Assembly: GCA_020831775.1 (NCBI GenBank)
Contig: JAFIFZ010000084.1
Span: forward strand, 1-38,226
Reading direction: 5' to 3'
From: Phycisphaerales bacterium
Lineage (GTDB): Bacteria; Planctomycetota; Phycisphaerae; Phycisphaerales; UBA1924
Length of the DNA stretch: 38,226 bases
Positions 1-7,806 of the stretch are shown here, one piece after another. A program made the position numbers and the translations under genes. The notes beneath the pieces are model-generated. The model searched no databases. It was given only the letters and a program-made list of their open reading frames with translations, and was not told the origin of the DNA. The stretch's first letter is position 1. Each line of letters opens with the position of its first letter.

Positions 1-59
1 CCCGTCTGTGCCGGGGCCCCGCGGGTTGGTGCGTCCTCATTGTTCTGGGGGTAACCCGT

Positions 60-354
60 CCCGGGCCGCGCGGGGGGGCGGCCCGGGGCGTCGCCGCTGG
101 CGCGGCGAACGAAGCGCGCACAGTTGGTTACGCGCGCCATAGGTCACCCGTAGCGACGACGCGATGCACGCGGGTCGCCCCGGAGTGACCCATGCCACGA
201 GCGAGCGACGACAGCCGGCGCAGCGGAACTCTCGTCACACTCGAGGAGAGTCTCCCGCTCGGCAAGTCGAGCGGAATGGGATCTTCCTCATTGGAAGGGT
301 TCCGATCGGGGAGCTTGAAAGGCCCGCGTCCACAGGACGCGGGCCTGTTTGTTT
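60..354 (+). ncRNA. candidate structured non-coding RNA ending in a terminator
   Basis: No convincing reading frame crosses this stretch, yet it folds into a chain of hairpins. Stems I can pair by eye are 60-68/79-87 (9 bp), 91-97/102-108 (7 bp), 114-118/131-135, and a long interrupted arm at 138-194. That arm comprises 138-140/192-194, 142-147/185-190, 153-157/174-178 and 160-163/169-172. Further stems are 228-233/246-251, 255-261/268-274 and 283-287/293-297, and the last is the terminator at 320-346. I looked for RNase P, tmRNA, SRP and 6S hallmarks and did not find a convincing match. It could instead be a long structured 3' untranslated region of a gene left of the window. The promoter and true 5' end are unknown. 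Confidence 0.35.
320..354 (+). terminator. Rho-independent terminator
   Basis: A perfect 12-bp stem (320-331 with 335-346) closes a 3-base ACA loop and is followed by GTTTGTTT. It terminates the structured stretch upstream and insulates the gene starting at 539. Confidence 0.8.
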
Positions 355-538
355 GGCTGGCGGGGATCGCTGAGGCTCGGGGCGGATAGGTGGCTTTTGT
401 TAGCATATGCGATCTCGGCGGCTTTCGGGTGGTCGATGCTGCTCGTGGGTGTGCTCGCGCGGCGGACCTAACACGCGATCGGCTGTCGGCGGTATTCTGC
501 ATCCGGGCCGATCTGACTTACCAGCCCGGAGGATGCTG

Positions 539-1474
539 ATGTCCGTGGTTCGTTGTCTCGTTGCGTTGTTTGTTGTCTGCGTTGCGTTGCCGGCGGCCCA
601 CGCCCGGCCCAAGCCCGCGTTTCTGCTCGACTCGATGCTCGACCAGATCTACTTCGACGACGAGAGCGGGCTGATCAGGTTTTCGGATATGAACCTGGCG
701 TTCGCGCCGGAAGACGGGCTGAACGCGTCGGTCGTGGTTGTGAACGCTGAGAACACCGTGGTGCAGCGCTTCGAGTTCTTCCCCGACTACCGGCTCCACG
801 ACGGGGTGTTCGCGACGGCGATGGTCAGGGGCCCCGCGGAGGTGACGCTGACCGAGCCGGGCGTGTACAACATCGTCTGCTTGGTCGACGGCGAGATGGC
901 GACGCGTCTGCCCGTTGTGCTCGAACAGGTTTCCGAGGGTGACGACCCGTTCGATCCCGTGAAGAAGTACGAGTTCTTCGGGCTCTGGCGGACATACGGG
1001 TATCTCACGATCGACGAGAACGACGCCGGGAAATTCCCGAAGCTTTCGTTCTGGGCCGGCGGGCGAGACCTGGCCGAGGGCGAGCAGAGCGACAGGTTCC
1101 GCGTCGTGCTGAAGCGTGACGGCGAGGTCGTCGCGCATTCCAGGCACACGCAGGGGCACATCGCAAAGGGGCACTACAAGCGAGTGGAGATCACGATCCA
1201 CAAGCCGCACGAGGAAAGGGATGTGACTAACGCCCCGCGCTCGCCGCTGTCGGACTGGACCCAGGACGGCGAGTACGAGCTGCTGGTGACCCGCAACTCC
1301 GACGGGCGGCTGATCCGGCGGTTCCGGTTTACCGCCAAGGACGGCGAGATCGAGGAGCTGCCAAACACCAAGCTCGGCTACGAGCCGCGGATCGATTACA
1401 TCGTGCCGCGGGTGCCTGTCCGGGGCGTCACCACTTTCAGGCTCGAAAGCGCGATCTGGATCAGGTCGGACTGA
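539..1474 (+). CDS. secreted protein of unknown function
   Basis: The gene encodes a 311-residue protein with a clear Sec signal peptide: a short Arg-containing N-terminus, the hydrophobic stretch LVALFVVCVALP, then an AHA-type cleavage site near residue 21. I chose the ATG at 539 because GGAGG lies 6 bases upstream (528-532). The open frame extends to 407, but that extension has no signal-like start. The mature part is charged and beta-strand-like, with no transmembrane segment and no cysteine motif. I do not recognise a family. It could be a periplasmic or surface protein with an immunoglobulin-like fold, but that is only an impression. It stands alone: the next element downstream is a broken small gene 23 bases later. 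Confidence 0.7.
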   Translation: MSVVRCLVALFVVCVALPAAHARPKPAFLLDSMLDQIYFDDESGLIRFSDMNLAFAPEDGLNASVVVVNAENTVVQRFEFFPDYRLHDGVFATAMVRGPAEVTLTEPGVYNIVCLVDGEMATRLPVVLEQVSEGDDPFDPVKKYEFFGLWRTYGYLTIDENDAGKFPKLSFWAGGRDLAEGEQSDRFRVVLKRDGEVVAHSRHTQGHIAKGHYKRVEITIHKPHEERDVTNAPRSPLSDWTQDGEYELLVTRNSDGRLIRRFRFTAKDGEIEELPNTKLGYEPRIDYIVPRVPVRGVTTFRLESAIWIRSD

Positions 1475-1497
1475 CACCCGGCGGGAAGGACGCAGCG

Positions 1498-1602
1498 ATG
1501 GGGTACTCCAAACGCGATCTGCGTGCGGCGGACATGCTGGCCTTGGTCTTCGTCGGGCTGGGCATCGCGATCGTTGCGTAGGGCGTCGCCGGATGGGTGA
1601 GG
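1498..1602 (+). pseudogene. truncated copy of the small membrane protein gene at 3909
   Basis: This begins with an ATG and matches the first 27 codons of the gene at 3909-4265 almost perfectly at protein level, with only silent differences such as TAC/TAT and CTG/CTC. At codon 28 it has TAG (1579-1581) where the intact copy has TAC. Similarity continues about 20 more bases past the stop and then ends, so the C-terminal two-thirds is missing. No GGAGG-type ribosome binding site is obvious. It is best read as a partial duplication that decayed, although a 27-residue peptide containing the start of the membrane segment could still be made. Confidence 0.8.
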
Positions 1603-1832
1603 GATCGAGAACCGCATCGCCGTCGCGGTGGGGGGGCTGACCGCCCAAGGTCCGGGTCGGCACTTGCGTGTCTCGGTCGTTCCGTGGCGTCGGTTCGGGT
1701 GTCTCGCAGGGGCGGTGTTGGGCGGCTGGACGTTGCTGTGCTATGGCGCGGGGCTATTCTGACGGGCTGCCCGAGCGGTCGGAACGGGCCGCTGTTTCAG
1801 AACCCGGCCCGTCACCGCTGACCAGACTATCC

Positions 1833-3779
1833 ATGAATACAGAGCTTGCGATTGTGCTCGGCCTTCTTTGTGCGGCGATCGTCATGTTCGCGATGAACAA
1901 GCCGCGGATGGACATGGTCGCGCTGATCATGATGATCGCGCTGCCGTTCACAGGCGTGATCAGCATGGGCGAGTCGCTGGCGGGCTTTGCGGATTCGAAC
2001 ATCGTGCTGATCGCAGCGCTGTTCGTGATCGGCGAGGGCTTTGTCCGCACGGGCGTCGCGCGGATGGTCGGCGATCTCATCATCGCGAGGACGGGCAACA
2101 GCGAGGTCCGGGTGATCGTGATGCTCATGGTCAGCGTGTGCCTGCTGGGCTCGCTGATGAGTTCCACGGCTGTCACCGCGATCTTCATCCCCATCGCGTT
2201 CCGCATCGCGTACTCGACCGGCTGCTCGCCCGGGCAGCTCATGATGCCTCTGAGCATGGCGGCCTTGATCAGCGGCATGATCACCCTTGTCGCCACGGCG
2301 CCCAACCTCGTCATCTCCAGCGAGCTTCAACGCCAGGGCTTCGAGGGGTTCGGCTTCTTTGAGATCACGCCCTTCGGCGTTCCGGTGCTCGTGCTCGCGA
2401 TCGCGTACATGCTCTTCGCCCGGCGCTGGCTGCCCGGCGCGAAGAAGAGCGCCGACGCCGGGAGAGCTGTGGCGCGCCCCAGCCTCAAGGACTGGATCCG
2501 GATGTACAACCTCGCCAGCCGCGAGCACCGCCTGCGCATCCCGGCGGGCTCGCCGCTCGTCGGTAAAGCGCTGAGCGAGCTCGATCTCCGGGGCTCGACG
2601 GGCGTGAACATTCTGGCGATCGAGCGGGCGCGGCGTTTCGGCAGGAACCTGCTGAACCCGACGCGCGAGACCGTGCTCCAGGCCAACGACATCCTGCTCA
2701 TCGACCTTCTCCAAAGCTGCCCGAGCGTCGAGGGCGTGCGCGAGCGGTTCGGGCTCGTATCGCTTCCCTTGGGCGGCGCGTACTTCGACGACCGCTCGCA
2801 GGATATCGGGATGGCGCAGGTCATCGTCCCCGCCGAGTCGAGGCTGGTCGGCAAGTCGGTTGTTGAAGCCGGTTTCCGCACACGGACCGGGCTCACGGTC
2901 ATCGGCTTGCGGCGGGGCGCCGATGCGTTCAGCGAGGAGTTTGTCTCCGAGAAGATCCGCGTCGGCGATACGCTGCTCGTCGTCGGCCCTTGGAAGCAGA
3001 TCGAACGCGTTAAGCTCGACGACACCGGCGTCATCCTCATGCAGATGCCGTCCGATGTCGAAGAGGTGCTCCCGGCCCCGGGCAAGGCCCCGCACGCGCT
3101 GTTTGCGCTCGGCGTCGTTGTGGTGCTCATGATCACCGGCGTCATCCCGAATGTGCAGGCGGCGCTCATCGGCTGCCTCATCATGGGCGCGACAGGTTGC
3201 ATCGGCATCAACGGCTCGTACAGCGCGATCAACTGGAAGACCATCGTGCTGATCGTCGGCATGCTGCCGTTCTCGCTCGCGCTGCAGCGGACCGGCGGCG
3301 TCGAGCTCGCCGCGGCGGGGCTCACCGGGCTGACCGGCGGGGCCGGGCAGCATGTCGTGCTGGCGACGCTCTTTGCGCTGACGATGGTGCTCAGCATGTT
3401 CATGTCCAACACCGCGACGGCCGTCCTGCTCGCGCCCGTCGCGATCGCGGTCGCCGTGGAGATGGGCGTGTCGCCGTACCCGTTTGCGATGATCGTCGCC
3501 CTGGCGGCGTCGACGGCCTTCGTGACGCCGGTTTCCTCGCCGGTGAACACGCTGGTGGTGACGCCGGGGAACTACAAGTTTTCCGACTTCGTGCGCATCG
3601 GCGGCCCGTTCGCGGTCATCACGATGATCGTTTCGGTGATTCTCGTGCCGATCGTCATGCCGCTGGCCCCGCTCGCGGGCGAGGCGGTCGATGCCGCGCT
3701 CGTCGAGCCGGCGCCCGAGGCCACGGCAGCCCCGGCCTCTGAGCCCGCCGATCCGTCGCCCGAACGATCGGGCCCTTGA
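1833..3779 (+). CDS. SLC13/DASS-family anion permease with two RCK_C (TrkA-C) domains
   Basis: The protein of 648 residues looks like a sodium- or proton-coupled symporter for dicarboxylates, sulfate or related anions in the inner membrane. Residues 1-200 and about 420-625 are hydrophobic membrane halves. The first carries an SSTAVTA motif (residues 110-116) and TAPNLVISS. The second carries SNTATAVLLAP and TPVSSPVNTLV, the paired Ser-Asn-Thr-type substrate/ion motifs of the family. Between the halves are two RCK_C domains, about residues 220-292 and 325-395 (each with a P-A-x-S-x-L-V-G-K element), which in relatives sense ligands and gate transport. A Pro/Ala/Glu tail ends the protein. The start at 1833 puts the first membrane helix at the N-terminus; a longer frame from 1668 adds 55 unlikely residues. 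The substrate cannot be read from the sequence. Confidence 0.88.
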   Translation: MNTELAIVLGLLCAAIVMFAMNKPRMDMVALIMMIALPFTGVISMGESLAGFADSNIVLIAALFVIGEGFVRTGVARMVGDLIIARTGNSEVRVIVMLMVSVCLLGSLMSSTAVTAIFIPIAFRIAYSTGCSPGQLMMPLSMAALISGMITLVATAPNLVISSELQRQGFEGFGFFEITPFGVPVLVLAIAYMLFARRWLPGAKKSADAGRAVARPSLKDWIRMYNLASREHRLRIPAGSPLVGKALSELDLRGSTGVNILAIERARRFGRNLLNPTRETVLQANDILLIDLLQSCPSVEGVRERFGLVSLPLGGAYFDDRSQDIGMAQVIVPAESRLVGKSVVEAGFRTRTGLTVIGLRRGADAFSEEFVSEKIRVGDTLLVVGPWKQIERVKLDDTGVILMQMPSDVEEVLPAPGKAPHALFALGVVVVLMITGVIPNVQAALIGCLIMGATGCIGINGSYSAINWKTIVLIVGMLPFSLALQRTGGVELAAAGLTGLTGGAGQHVVLATLFALTMVLSMFMSNTATAVLLAPVAIAVAVEMGVSPYPFAMIVALAASTAFVTPVSSPVNTLVVTPGNYKFSDFVRIGGPFAVITMIVSVILVPIVMPLAPLAGEAVDAALVEPAPEATAAPASEPADPSPERSGP

Positions 3780-3908
3780 CCCGGCCTGGGGTCGCCGCCT
3801 CGGCTCTGCGGCGAAAGTTGCGTCTCAGGGGCGGTATCCCTTACATTGCCCTCGCTGCCCGTGGTCTCTGGCTTGGAGTCGGGTCCGCGGGCGGGGAGGG
3901 CATGACCG

Positions 3909-4265
3909 ATGGGGTATTCCAAACGCGATCTCCGTGCGGCCGACATGCTGGCCCTGGTCTTCGTCGGGCTGGGCATCGCGATCGTTGCGTACGGCGTCGT
4001 TGGATGGGTGGGGGGCGTGGGGGGTGCCAAGCCGCAGGATGGGAAGGACGGGGAGAAGATCGTCGCGCCGGATCAGGCCGCAGCGCCGGCCGGCGCCGAT
4101 GAGAAGAAGAAGGCTTCGGAAGGGTCCGATCCGCCGGATCTGGTGCCGCTCATCTTCGGCGCCGTGTTTCTGGCGCTTGGCGGCGCTCTGCACTTCAAGG
4201 TGAGGCAGTTGCAGCGGAACGGGGGCGTGGAGCCGTCGGAGGACGAGGGGGCGGTGGGGGCGTAG
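3909..4265 (+). CDS. small single-pass membrane protein, unknown function
   Basis: This is a 118-residue protein with one predicted membrane helix (about residues 14-38), a Lys/Asp/Ala-rich linker, a possible second hydrophobic helix (about 79-93, LIFGAVFLALGGALH), and an acidic tail. A GGGGAGGG tract at about 3893-3900 can serve the ATG at 3909; an ATG at 3902 lies in another frame. The 5' third has a decayed duplicate at 1498-1602 on the other side of the transporter gene. The same N-terminal sequence therefore flanks the transporter on both sides in direct orientation. I do not recognise the family. Confidence 0.65.
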   Translation: MGYSKRDLRAADMLALVFVGLGIAIVAYGVVGWVGGVGGAKPQDGKDGEKIVAPDQAAAPAGADEKKKASEGSDPPDLVPLIFGAVFLALGGALHFKVRQLQRNGGVEPSEDEGAVGA

Positions 4266-4748
4266 CACCATGCCGTAGCCGCCAGGGGAATGAGTTGGGC
4301 AAGATGGGCCGGGCACGGGGTCTCTCTCCGGCCAATGGCCCCGGCGTAGCGGCCGTCGGGGATCCGCGGCGTCGTTTGTCGTTGATGCGGCAGAGGCCTT
4401 CGGCCTAGGGAATCGGAAGCGCCAGGAGTTGAGTTGCCAGCAGTTTCGCCATACATTACCCGGATGGCTCAAGAACTAGGGCTAGAAGCCGTAGCATTGA
4501 TACGCGCCTGGTCCAGATGGCAGGCCAGGCCATGTTCCAAGCTGATTTGGCTGCTGATACAGCGAGACAACGGATTCCAATGGAACGCGGTGATCGCTCG
4601 CATGTTGACCAAAAAACGACGGCTAATGCTGGCTTTGGTAGAGTTTCCGCGGATTCTCCATGATGTAGGTAGGTGTTCCCGTGCATGCTCAATGGGTAGT
4701 TGGGGTGACCCGAACACTCGTGTGCGAGAGTGGAGGCGCTGAGGATTG
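4266..4748. other. gene-free left flank of the low-GC island
   Basis: I see no supported gene. GC content begins to drop near 4390. A short frame at 4434-4742 and its antisense counterpart show no recognisable motif and may be remnants of something that came with the island. A GGAGG (4732-4736) and GAGG (4741-4744) lie just before the next gene. No insertion-sequence ends, tRNA or clear direct repeat marks the border. Confidence 0.5.
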
Positions 4749-5699
4749 ATGGCGATGTTCAATCTCTATTCCAAGCGCCAAAAGGCACTGAGAGGCGAGG
4801 TGCCGGATGTCTACTCATACGACGATTTGCCGCATGCGTTGAAAGTGCAGATTATACACATCTGGGCGGATACATTGGGAAGCGAACAGGATTACAACGA
4901 CACATATGGTTGCGCACCCAAAGTAGTGAAATTGTACAAGTTTATTGTCGACACTCTGTGCCGGGAGTACGGATTGTTTTCGCTTACAGCAGTGAGAGAT
5001 AGACGAGATCAGGATTACCTAAACGAGCTCAAAGACTTTCTGCTTCAGACTAATGAAGTTGAGAAACAGTTGGATGTCGTGGAGTTAACTTTCGTGTACA
5101 TAGATCGCGTGACACGCGATTCTGAGCACCTTGGACGCTATGGCGCATCTTCCCGCGCTGACGCTGCGATAGGCGAGCTTAATTCGCGATTTAGGGAACA
5201 TGGCGTCGGCTACCAATTCCTCGAAGGTGAGATTGTAAGGGTAGACTCGGAACTGATCCATGTCGAGGCTGTGAAGCCAGCCCTGAGGTTGTTAAATGAA
5301 GAGGGGTATAAAGGCGCCCAAGATGAGTTTTTAAGTGCTTACGAACACTACAGGCACGGAAAACACAAAGAGGCGTTGAATGAGTGTCTTAAAGCATTTG
5401 AAAGCGTCATGAAAGCCATTTGCGATAAGCGGGGGTGGTCATATGCACCTAACGCTACTTCGAAGTCGCTCATTCAAGTGTGTTTCGACAACCAGCTCGT
5501 TCCGCAAATGTGGCAACAGCAATTCGTTTCGTTGCGTAGTCTGTTGGAAAGCGGCATTCCAGCGGCTAGGAATAAGCTTAGTGGCCATGGTCAGGGGGCG
5601 ACTCCAACGGTAGTGCCTGATTACTTGGTCGCCTATATGCTCCATATGACGGCATCGACTCTTGTTTTTCTGGCGTCAGCGGAGAAGAATCCGGCATAA
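4749..5699 (+). CDS. AbiJ/STM4504-CBY_0614-like protein with C-terminal HEPN-type motif, candidate defence effector
   Basis: The 316-residue soluble protein begins MAMFNLYSKRQ, followed by KALRGEVPDVY. I associate this opening with the STM4504/CBY_0614 group, which carries an AbiJ-type N-terminal domain. Residues 1-170 would be that domain. Residues 190-316 are helical and resemble the abortive-infection C-terminal (Abi_C) domain: a KHKEALNECLKAFESVMKAI helix, then R274-NKLSG-H280 in the context ARNKLSGHG. This fits the R-x4-6-H catalytic motif of HEPN ribonucleases. Relatives are linked to phage resistance by abortive infection, so an RNA-cutting role is plausible but inferred. The first codon could be TTG 4746, ATG 4749 or ATG 4755; I chose 4749. 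The gene is far richer in A+T than its surroundings (43% GC at 5281-5340), which points to horizontal transfer. A membrane-protein gene follows 80 bases later on the same strand. Confidence 0.72.
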   Translation: MAMFNLYSKRQKALRGEVPDVYSYDDLPHALKVQIIHIWADTLGSEQDYNDTYGCAPKVVKLYKFIVDTLCREYGLFSLTAVRDRRDQDYLNELKDFLLQTNEVEKQLDVVELTFVYIDRVTRDSEHLGRYGASSRADAAIGELNSRFREHGVGYQFLEGEIVRVDSELIHVEAVKPALRLLNEEGYKGAQDEFLSAYEHYRHGKHKEALNECLKAFESVMKAICDKRGWSYAPNATSKSLIQVCFDNQLVPQMWQQQFVSLRSLLESGIPAARNKLSGHGQGATPTVVPDYLVAYMLHMTASTLVFLASAEKNPA

Positions 5700-5779
5700 A
5701 GGGTAGTGTGTCGAGCAAGGCTATGTCTCGACTTCTTTGGTGAATGAGTGGGCTGGATTGTACAAAGGGCTGTTTAGGC

Positions 5780-6556
5780 ATGAGTGATTTCATAAGGGAT
5801 TATGCGCTTTGGACATTTGTCGCGGCGGTCTTGGGGGCGATGGCTATTGTGGTCATGGTCTTGATATATGTTGCGCAGAGAAAGAATAAGCGGCTGAGTT
5901 ATGAAGTTGTTTCAAGCACTCAGCTTCTTGGCGTGCATGCTAAGATTCAAGGCAAGGTTAAGGTTTTGTATGAAAATAGTGAAGTGAAAAATATTCATCT
6001 GTTAATATTGAAATTCGTGAACAGTGGAAATCAGTCGATTTCGTCAAGCGATTTTGAGCAGCCTCTGAGTATTGCGATGAATAGCGGGGCGACCATTCTT
6101 ACATACGAGGTTGTCGGCGAAAGTCCGGAGAATCTGGAGGCGATGTTTGTGCAGAAAGAGAATGCTATGGTCTTGAGTCCTTTGTTGCTTAATCCCGGAG
6201 ACTCATTTTCTGTCACAGCTCTAGTCAGTGATTTAGAAGGCCAGCCCGTGGTGTGCGGCCGCATTAATGGTGTGAAAGCTATTTTAAATGCCGATGAAGG
6301 CCATTGGCCATCTCTTGTCTATGTGGCCAGTTCCTGCGTGTTCGCCGCAGTGGGTGTGGTTTTTGCGGCTGTCGGCAAAGACGAGGTGTTATTCTCGTTG
6401 TTCGGTCGAGCGGTATCTGTGAGAGGTGTCGGTGTGATTCTTATTGGGGCTGGGTATGTAATGATGTGTGCGGCGGCATTGAGGAGTAGTCGTACGAGGA
6501 ATTTGATGCAAGAAATCTTGAGTGTTACGGCGGGCTTTTATATCAGAAAATTGTAG
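5780..6556 (+). CDS. three-TM membrane protein of unknown function, partner gene in the low-GC island
   Basis: The protein has 258 residues. One membrane helix lies near the N-terminus (about 9-32), then a beta-rich soluble domain (about 38-170, with NIHLLILKFVNSGNQSIS suggesting an immunoglobulin-like sheet). A pair of helices follows (about 178-198 and 215-235), and a short basic tail ends the chain. I do not recognise a named family. The ATG at 5780 starts directly before the first helix; an in-frame ATG at 5744 would add 12 residues including two cysteines. The DNA is the most AT-rich in the window (28% GC over 5941-6000), matching the preceding Abi-like gene in composition and direction. 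The two probably arrived together. A membrane-anchored sensor or pore partner is a guess from position only. Confidence 0.65.
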   Translation: MSDFIRDYALWTFVAAVLGAMAIVVMVLIYVAQRKNKRLSYEVVSSTQLLGVHAKIQGKVKVLYENSEVKNIHLLILKFVNSGNQSISSSDFEQPLSIAMNSGATILTYEVVGESPENLEAMFVQKENAMVLSPLLLNPGDSFSVTALVSDLEGQPVVCGRINGVKAILNADEGHWPSLVYVASSCVFAAVGVVFAAVGKDEVLFSLFGRAVSVRGVGVILIGAGYVMMCAAALRSSRTRNLMQEILSVTAGFYIRKL

Positions 6557-6998
6557 GGTGCCTTGGGTGGCATGTCGATTTCTCGCGCATTGATAGATGG
6601 CCTGGCCTCATTCGCCGCATGGCTTGTCGATGAGTCTGGCTTGTGCTGTTAGGCGAGCGAGCGTAAGCAGATGCCGTGTCGCAGCTGTGGTGTCGCGGAT
6701 TCATGAAATGTGCATAGGCATGCCATTGCCGCTGGTGCGGAGAATTACTGTTTGGTAGGTGCGGCCAGTTAATGTCGGCGCCAAGAGCACGTTGTTGCAA
6801 AATCGCTGTCCTATGCGAAAGGCCGTGCAGGATTGCAAAGAAGTAACAGTTGACTAGTAGATCTGTTCTCGCTTCACGAAGCCAAGCACACCGAGCCCAA
6901 CCCTTTGCACCGCCGCCGCGACGCCAGCGATCAGGCTCGGTGTGGAAGATTGCGCGGCGCCAAGGGCGGGCGAGATGGGTACGGGCTTGCCGGAGCCC
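6557..6998. other. right flank of the low-GC island
   Basis: No complete gene is visible. Composition climbs back toward the genomic level from about 6850. The right part holds an 11-bp perfect inverted repeat (6887-6897 with 6934-6944, 36-base spacer) and, on the minus strand, a stretch resembling the 3' end of crcB (6854-6937). No terminator with a T-tract is evident for the hydrolase gene that ends at 6999 on the minus strand. Confidence 0.5.
6854..6937 (-). pseudogene. crcB 3'-end-like fragment
   Basis: Read on the minus strand, this frame gives SLIAGVAAA followed by a VGLGVLG segment and stops at TAG (6854-6856). The intact CrcB ending at 12962 has SLIAGVAAA followed by VGIGVVLG at its C-terminus. 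A 22-base stretch of DNA matches between the two sites with one mismatch. It may be a decayed relic of a fluoride-channel gene at the island edge. Chance similarity in Ala/Gly-rich, GC-rich DNA cannot be excluded. Confidence 0.25.
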
Positions 6999-7619
6999 CT
7001 ACTTCGCCAACGCGTTGTAGCTGGTGATGAGGTTGCGGTAGGAGGGGAGGTGGCTAGAGAAGAGTTGGCCGAGGCCTTCGATGTCGTTGCGCCAGTCGCG
7101 GTGCAGTTCGCAGGCCGCGCCGAACCATGTCATCAGTTGGACGCCTGCCGCCTGCATGCGGAGCCACGCGGCTTCGCGGGTGGTCTTGTTGAAGGTACCC
7201 GAGGCGTCGGTGATGACGAAGACTTCGTAGCCCTCTTCGATCGCCGAGAGCGCGGGGAAGGCGACGCAGACTTCCGTCACCACGCCGGCGATGATGAGCT
7301 GCTTCTTGCCGGTGTCCTTGACGGCCTGGAGGAACTCGTCGTTGTCCCAGGCGTTGATCTGTCCCGGGCGTGCGATGTACGGCGATTCGGGGAACATCTC
7401 CTTCAACTCCGGCACGAGCGGGCCGTTGGGGCCGTTCTCAAAGCTGGTCGTCAGGATCGTGGGGAGCTTGAAGTACCTCGCCGCGGCCGCGAGCGCCAGC
7501 ACGCTGTTCTTGAAATCGTCCGGCGTCGAGTCTTGCACGAGGTTGCACAGGCCGGACTGGTGGTCGACCAGCAGCACGGCGGCGTTGTTCTTGTCGAGTC
7601 TGCGGTACTTGAACGACAT
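6999..7619 (-). CDS. ycaC: YcaC-type cysteine hydrolase (isochorismatase fold)
   Basis: This 206-residue cytoplasmic protein closely follows E. coli YcaC as I remember it along its whole length: RLDKNNAAVLLVDHQSGL (Asp of the triad), LPTILTTSFENGPNGPLVPE, ARPGQINAWDND, TGKKQLIIAG then VVTEVCV (nucleophile Cys and preceding cis-peptide), and LMTWFGAACELHRDWRND near the end. YcaC forms an octameric ring stack and its physiological substrate is not firmly known. I chose the ATG at 7619 because it gives the family's N-terminus and has GGAG about 8 bases upstream; the frame runs further upstream to 7694 without similarity. It is divergent from an HxlR-type regulator at 7807, so repression or induction by that regulator is likely. 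Confidence 0.93.
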   Translation of the reverse strand: MSFKYRRLDKNNAAVLLVDHQSGLCNLVQDSTPDDFKNSVLALAAAARYFKLPTILTTSFENGPNGPLVPELKEMFPESPYIARPGQINAWDNDEFLQAVKDTGKKQLIIAGVVTEVCVAFPALSAIEEGYEVFVITDASGTFNKTTREAAWLRMQAAGVQLMTWFGAACELHRDWRNDIEGLGQLFSSHLPSYRNLITSYNALAK

Positions 7620-7745
7620 GGTCTGCTCCGATCGGCACTCGCCGCCTCTGTGACGGCCCGCCAGCGCCCGGGACGGCGGCCGGGCTCGGGCCATGGACCC
7701 GTGAGGGGAGCGCCGCGCGGCTCTGTTCCCTCACGCCTTGCGTCC

Positions 7746-7755
7746 ATGGTACCAT
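7746..7755. promoter_or_regulatory. palindrome in the ycaC/HxlR divergent promoter region
   Basis: ATGGTACCAT is a perfect 10-bp palindrome midway between the hydrolase start (7619, minus) and the regulator start (7807, plus). HxlR regulators bind short dyads between divergent genes, so this is a reasonable operator candidate. No -10/-35 pair is clear enough to call. Confidence 0.35.
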
Positions 7756-7806
7756 TGCCCAGTACGCACTTTCCCGCCCAGTAGTAACCCTGAGGATAGT
7801 GAACGG

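Larger units (their letters stand above)
1..538. other. non-coding left end
   Basis: There is no supported protein gene here. The stretch holds the hairpin chain and terminator described separately (60-354). About 180 bases of leader then run up to the ribosome binding site GGAGG (528-532) of the next gene. Reading frames present are short, arginine-rich and cross the terminator stem, so I treat them as chance. Confidence 0.6.

Noticed and set aside
243-252. GAGGAGAGTC resembling the RNase P RNA box GAGGAAAGTC
   Set aside because: The remaining conserved RNase P elements are absent and the terminator follows within 80 bases, too soon for an RNase P RNA.
4434-4742. 102-residue plus-strand frame in the island flank
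   Set aside because: No start signal or recognisable motif. An equally long antisense frame overlaps it, so neither can be supported.
6543-6800. 85-residue minus-strand frame in the island right flank
   Set aside because: No ribosome binding site, membrane segment or motif. It overlaps the end of the three-TM gene in antisense.
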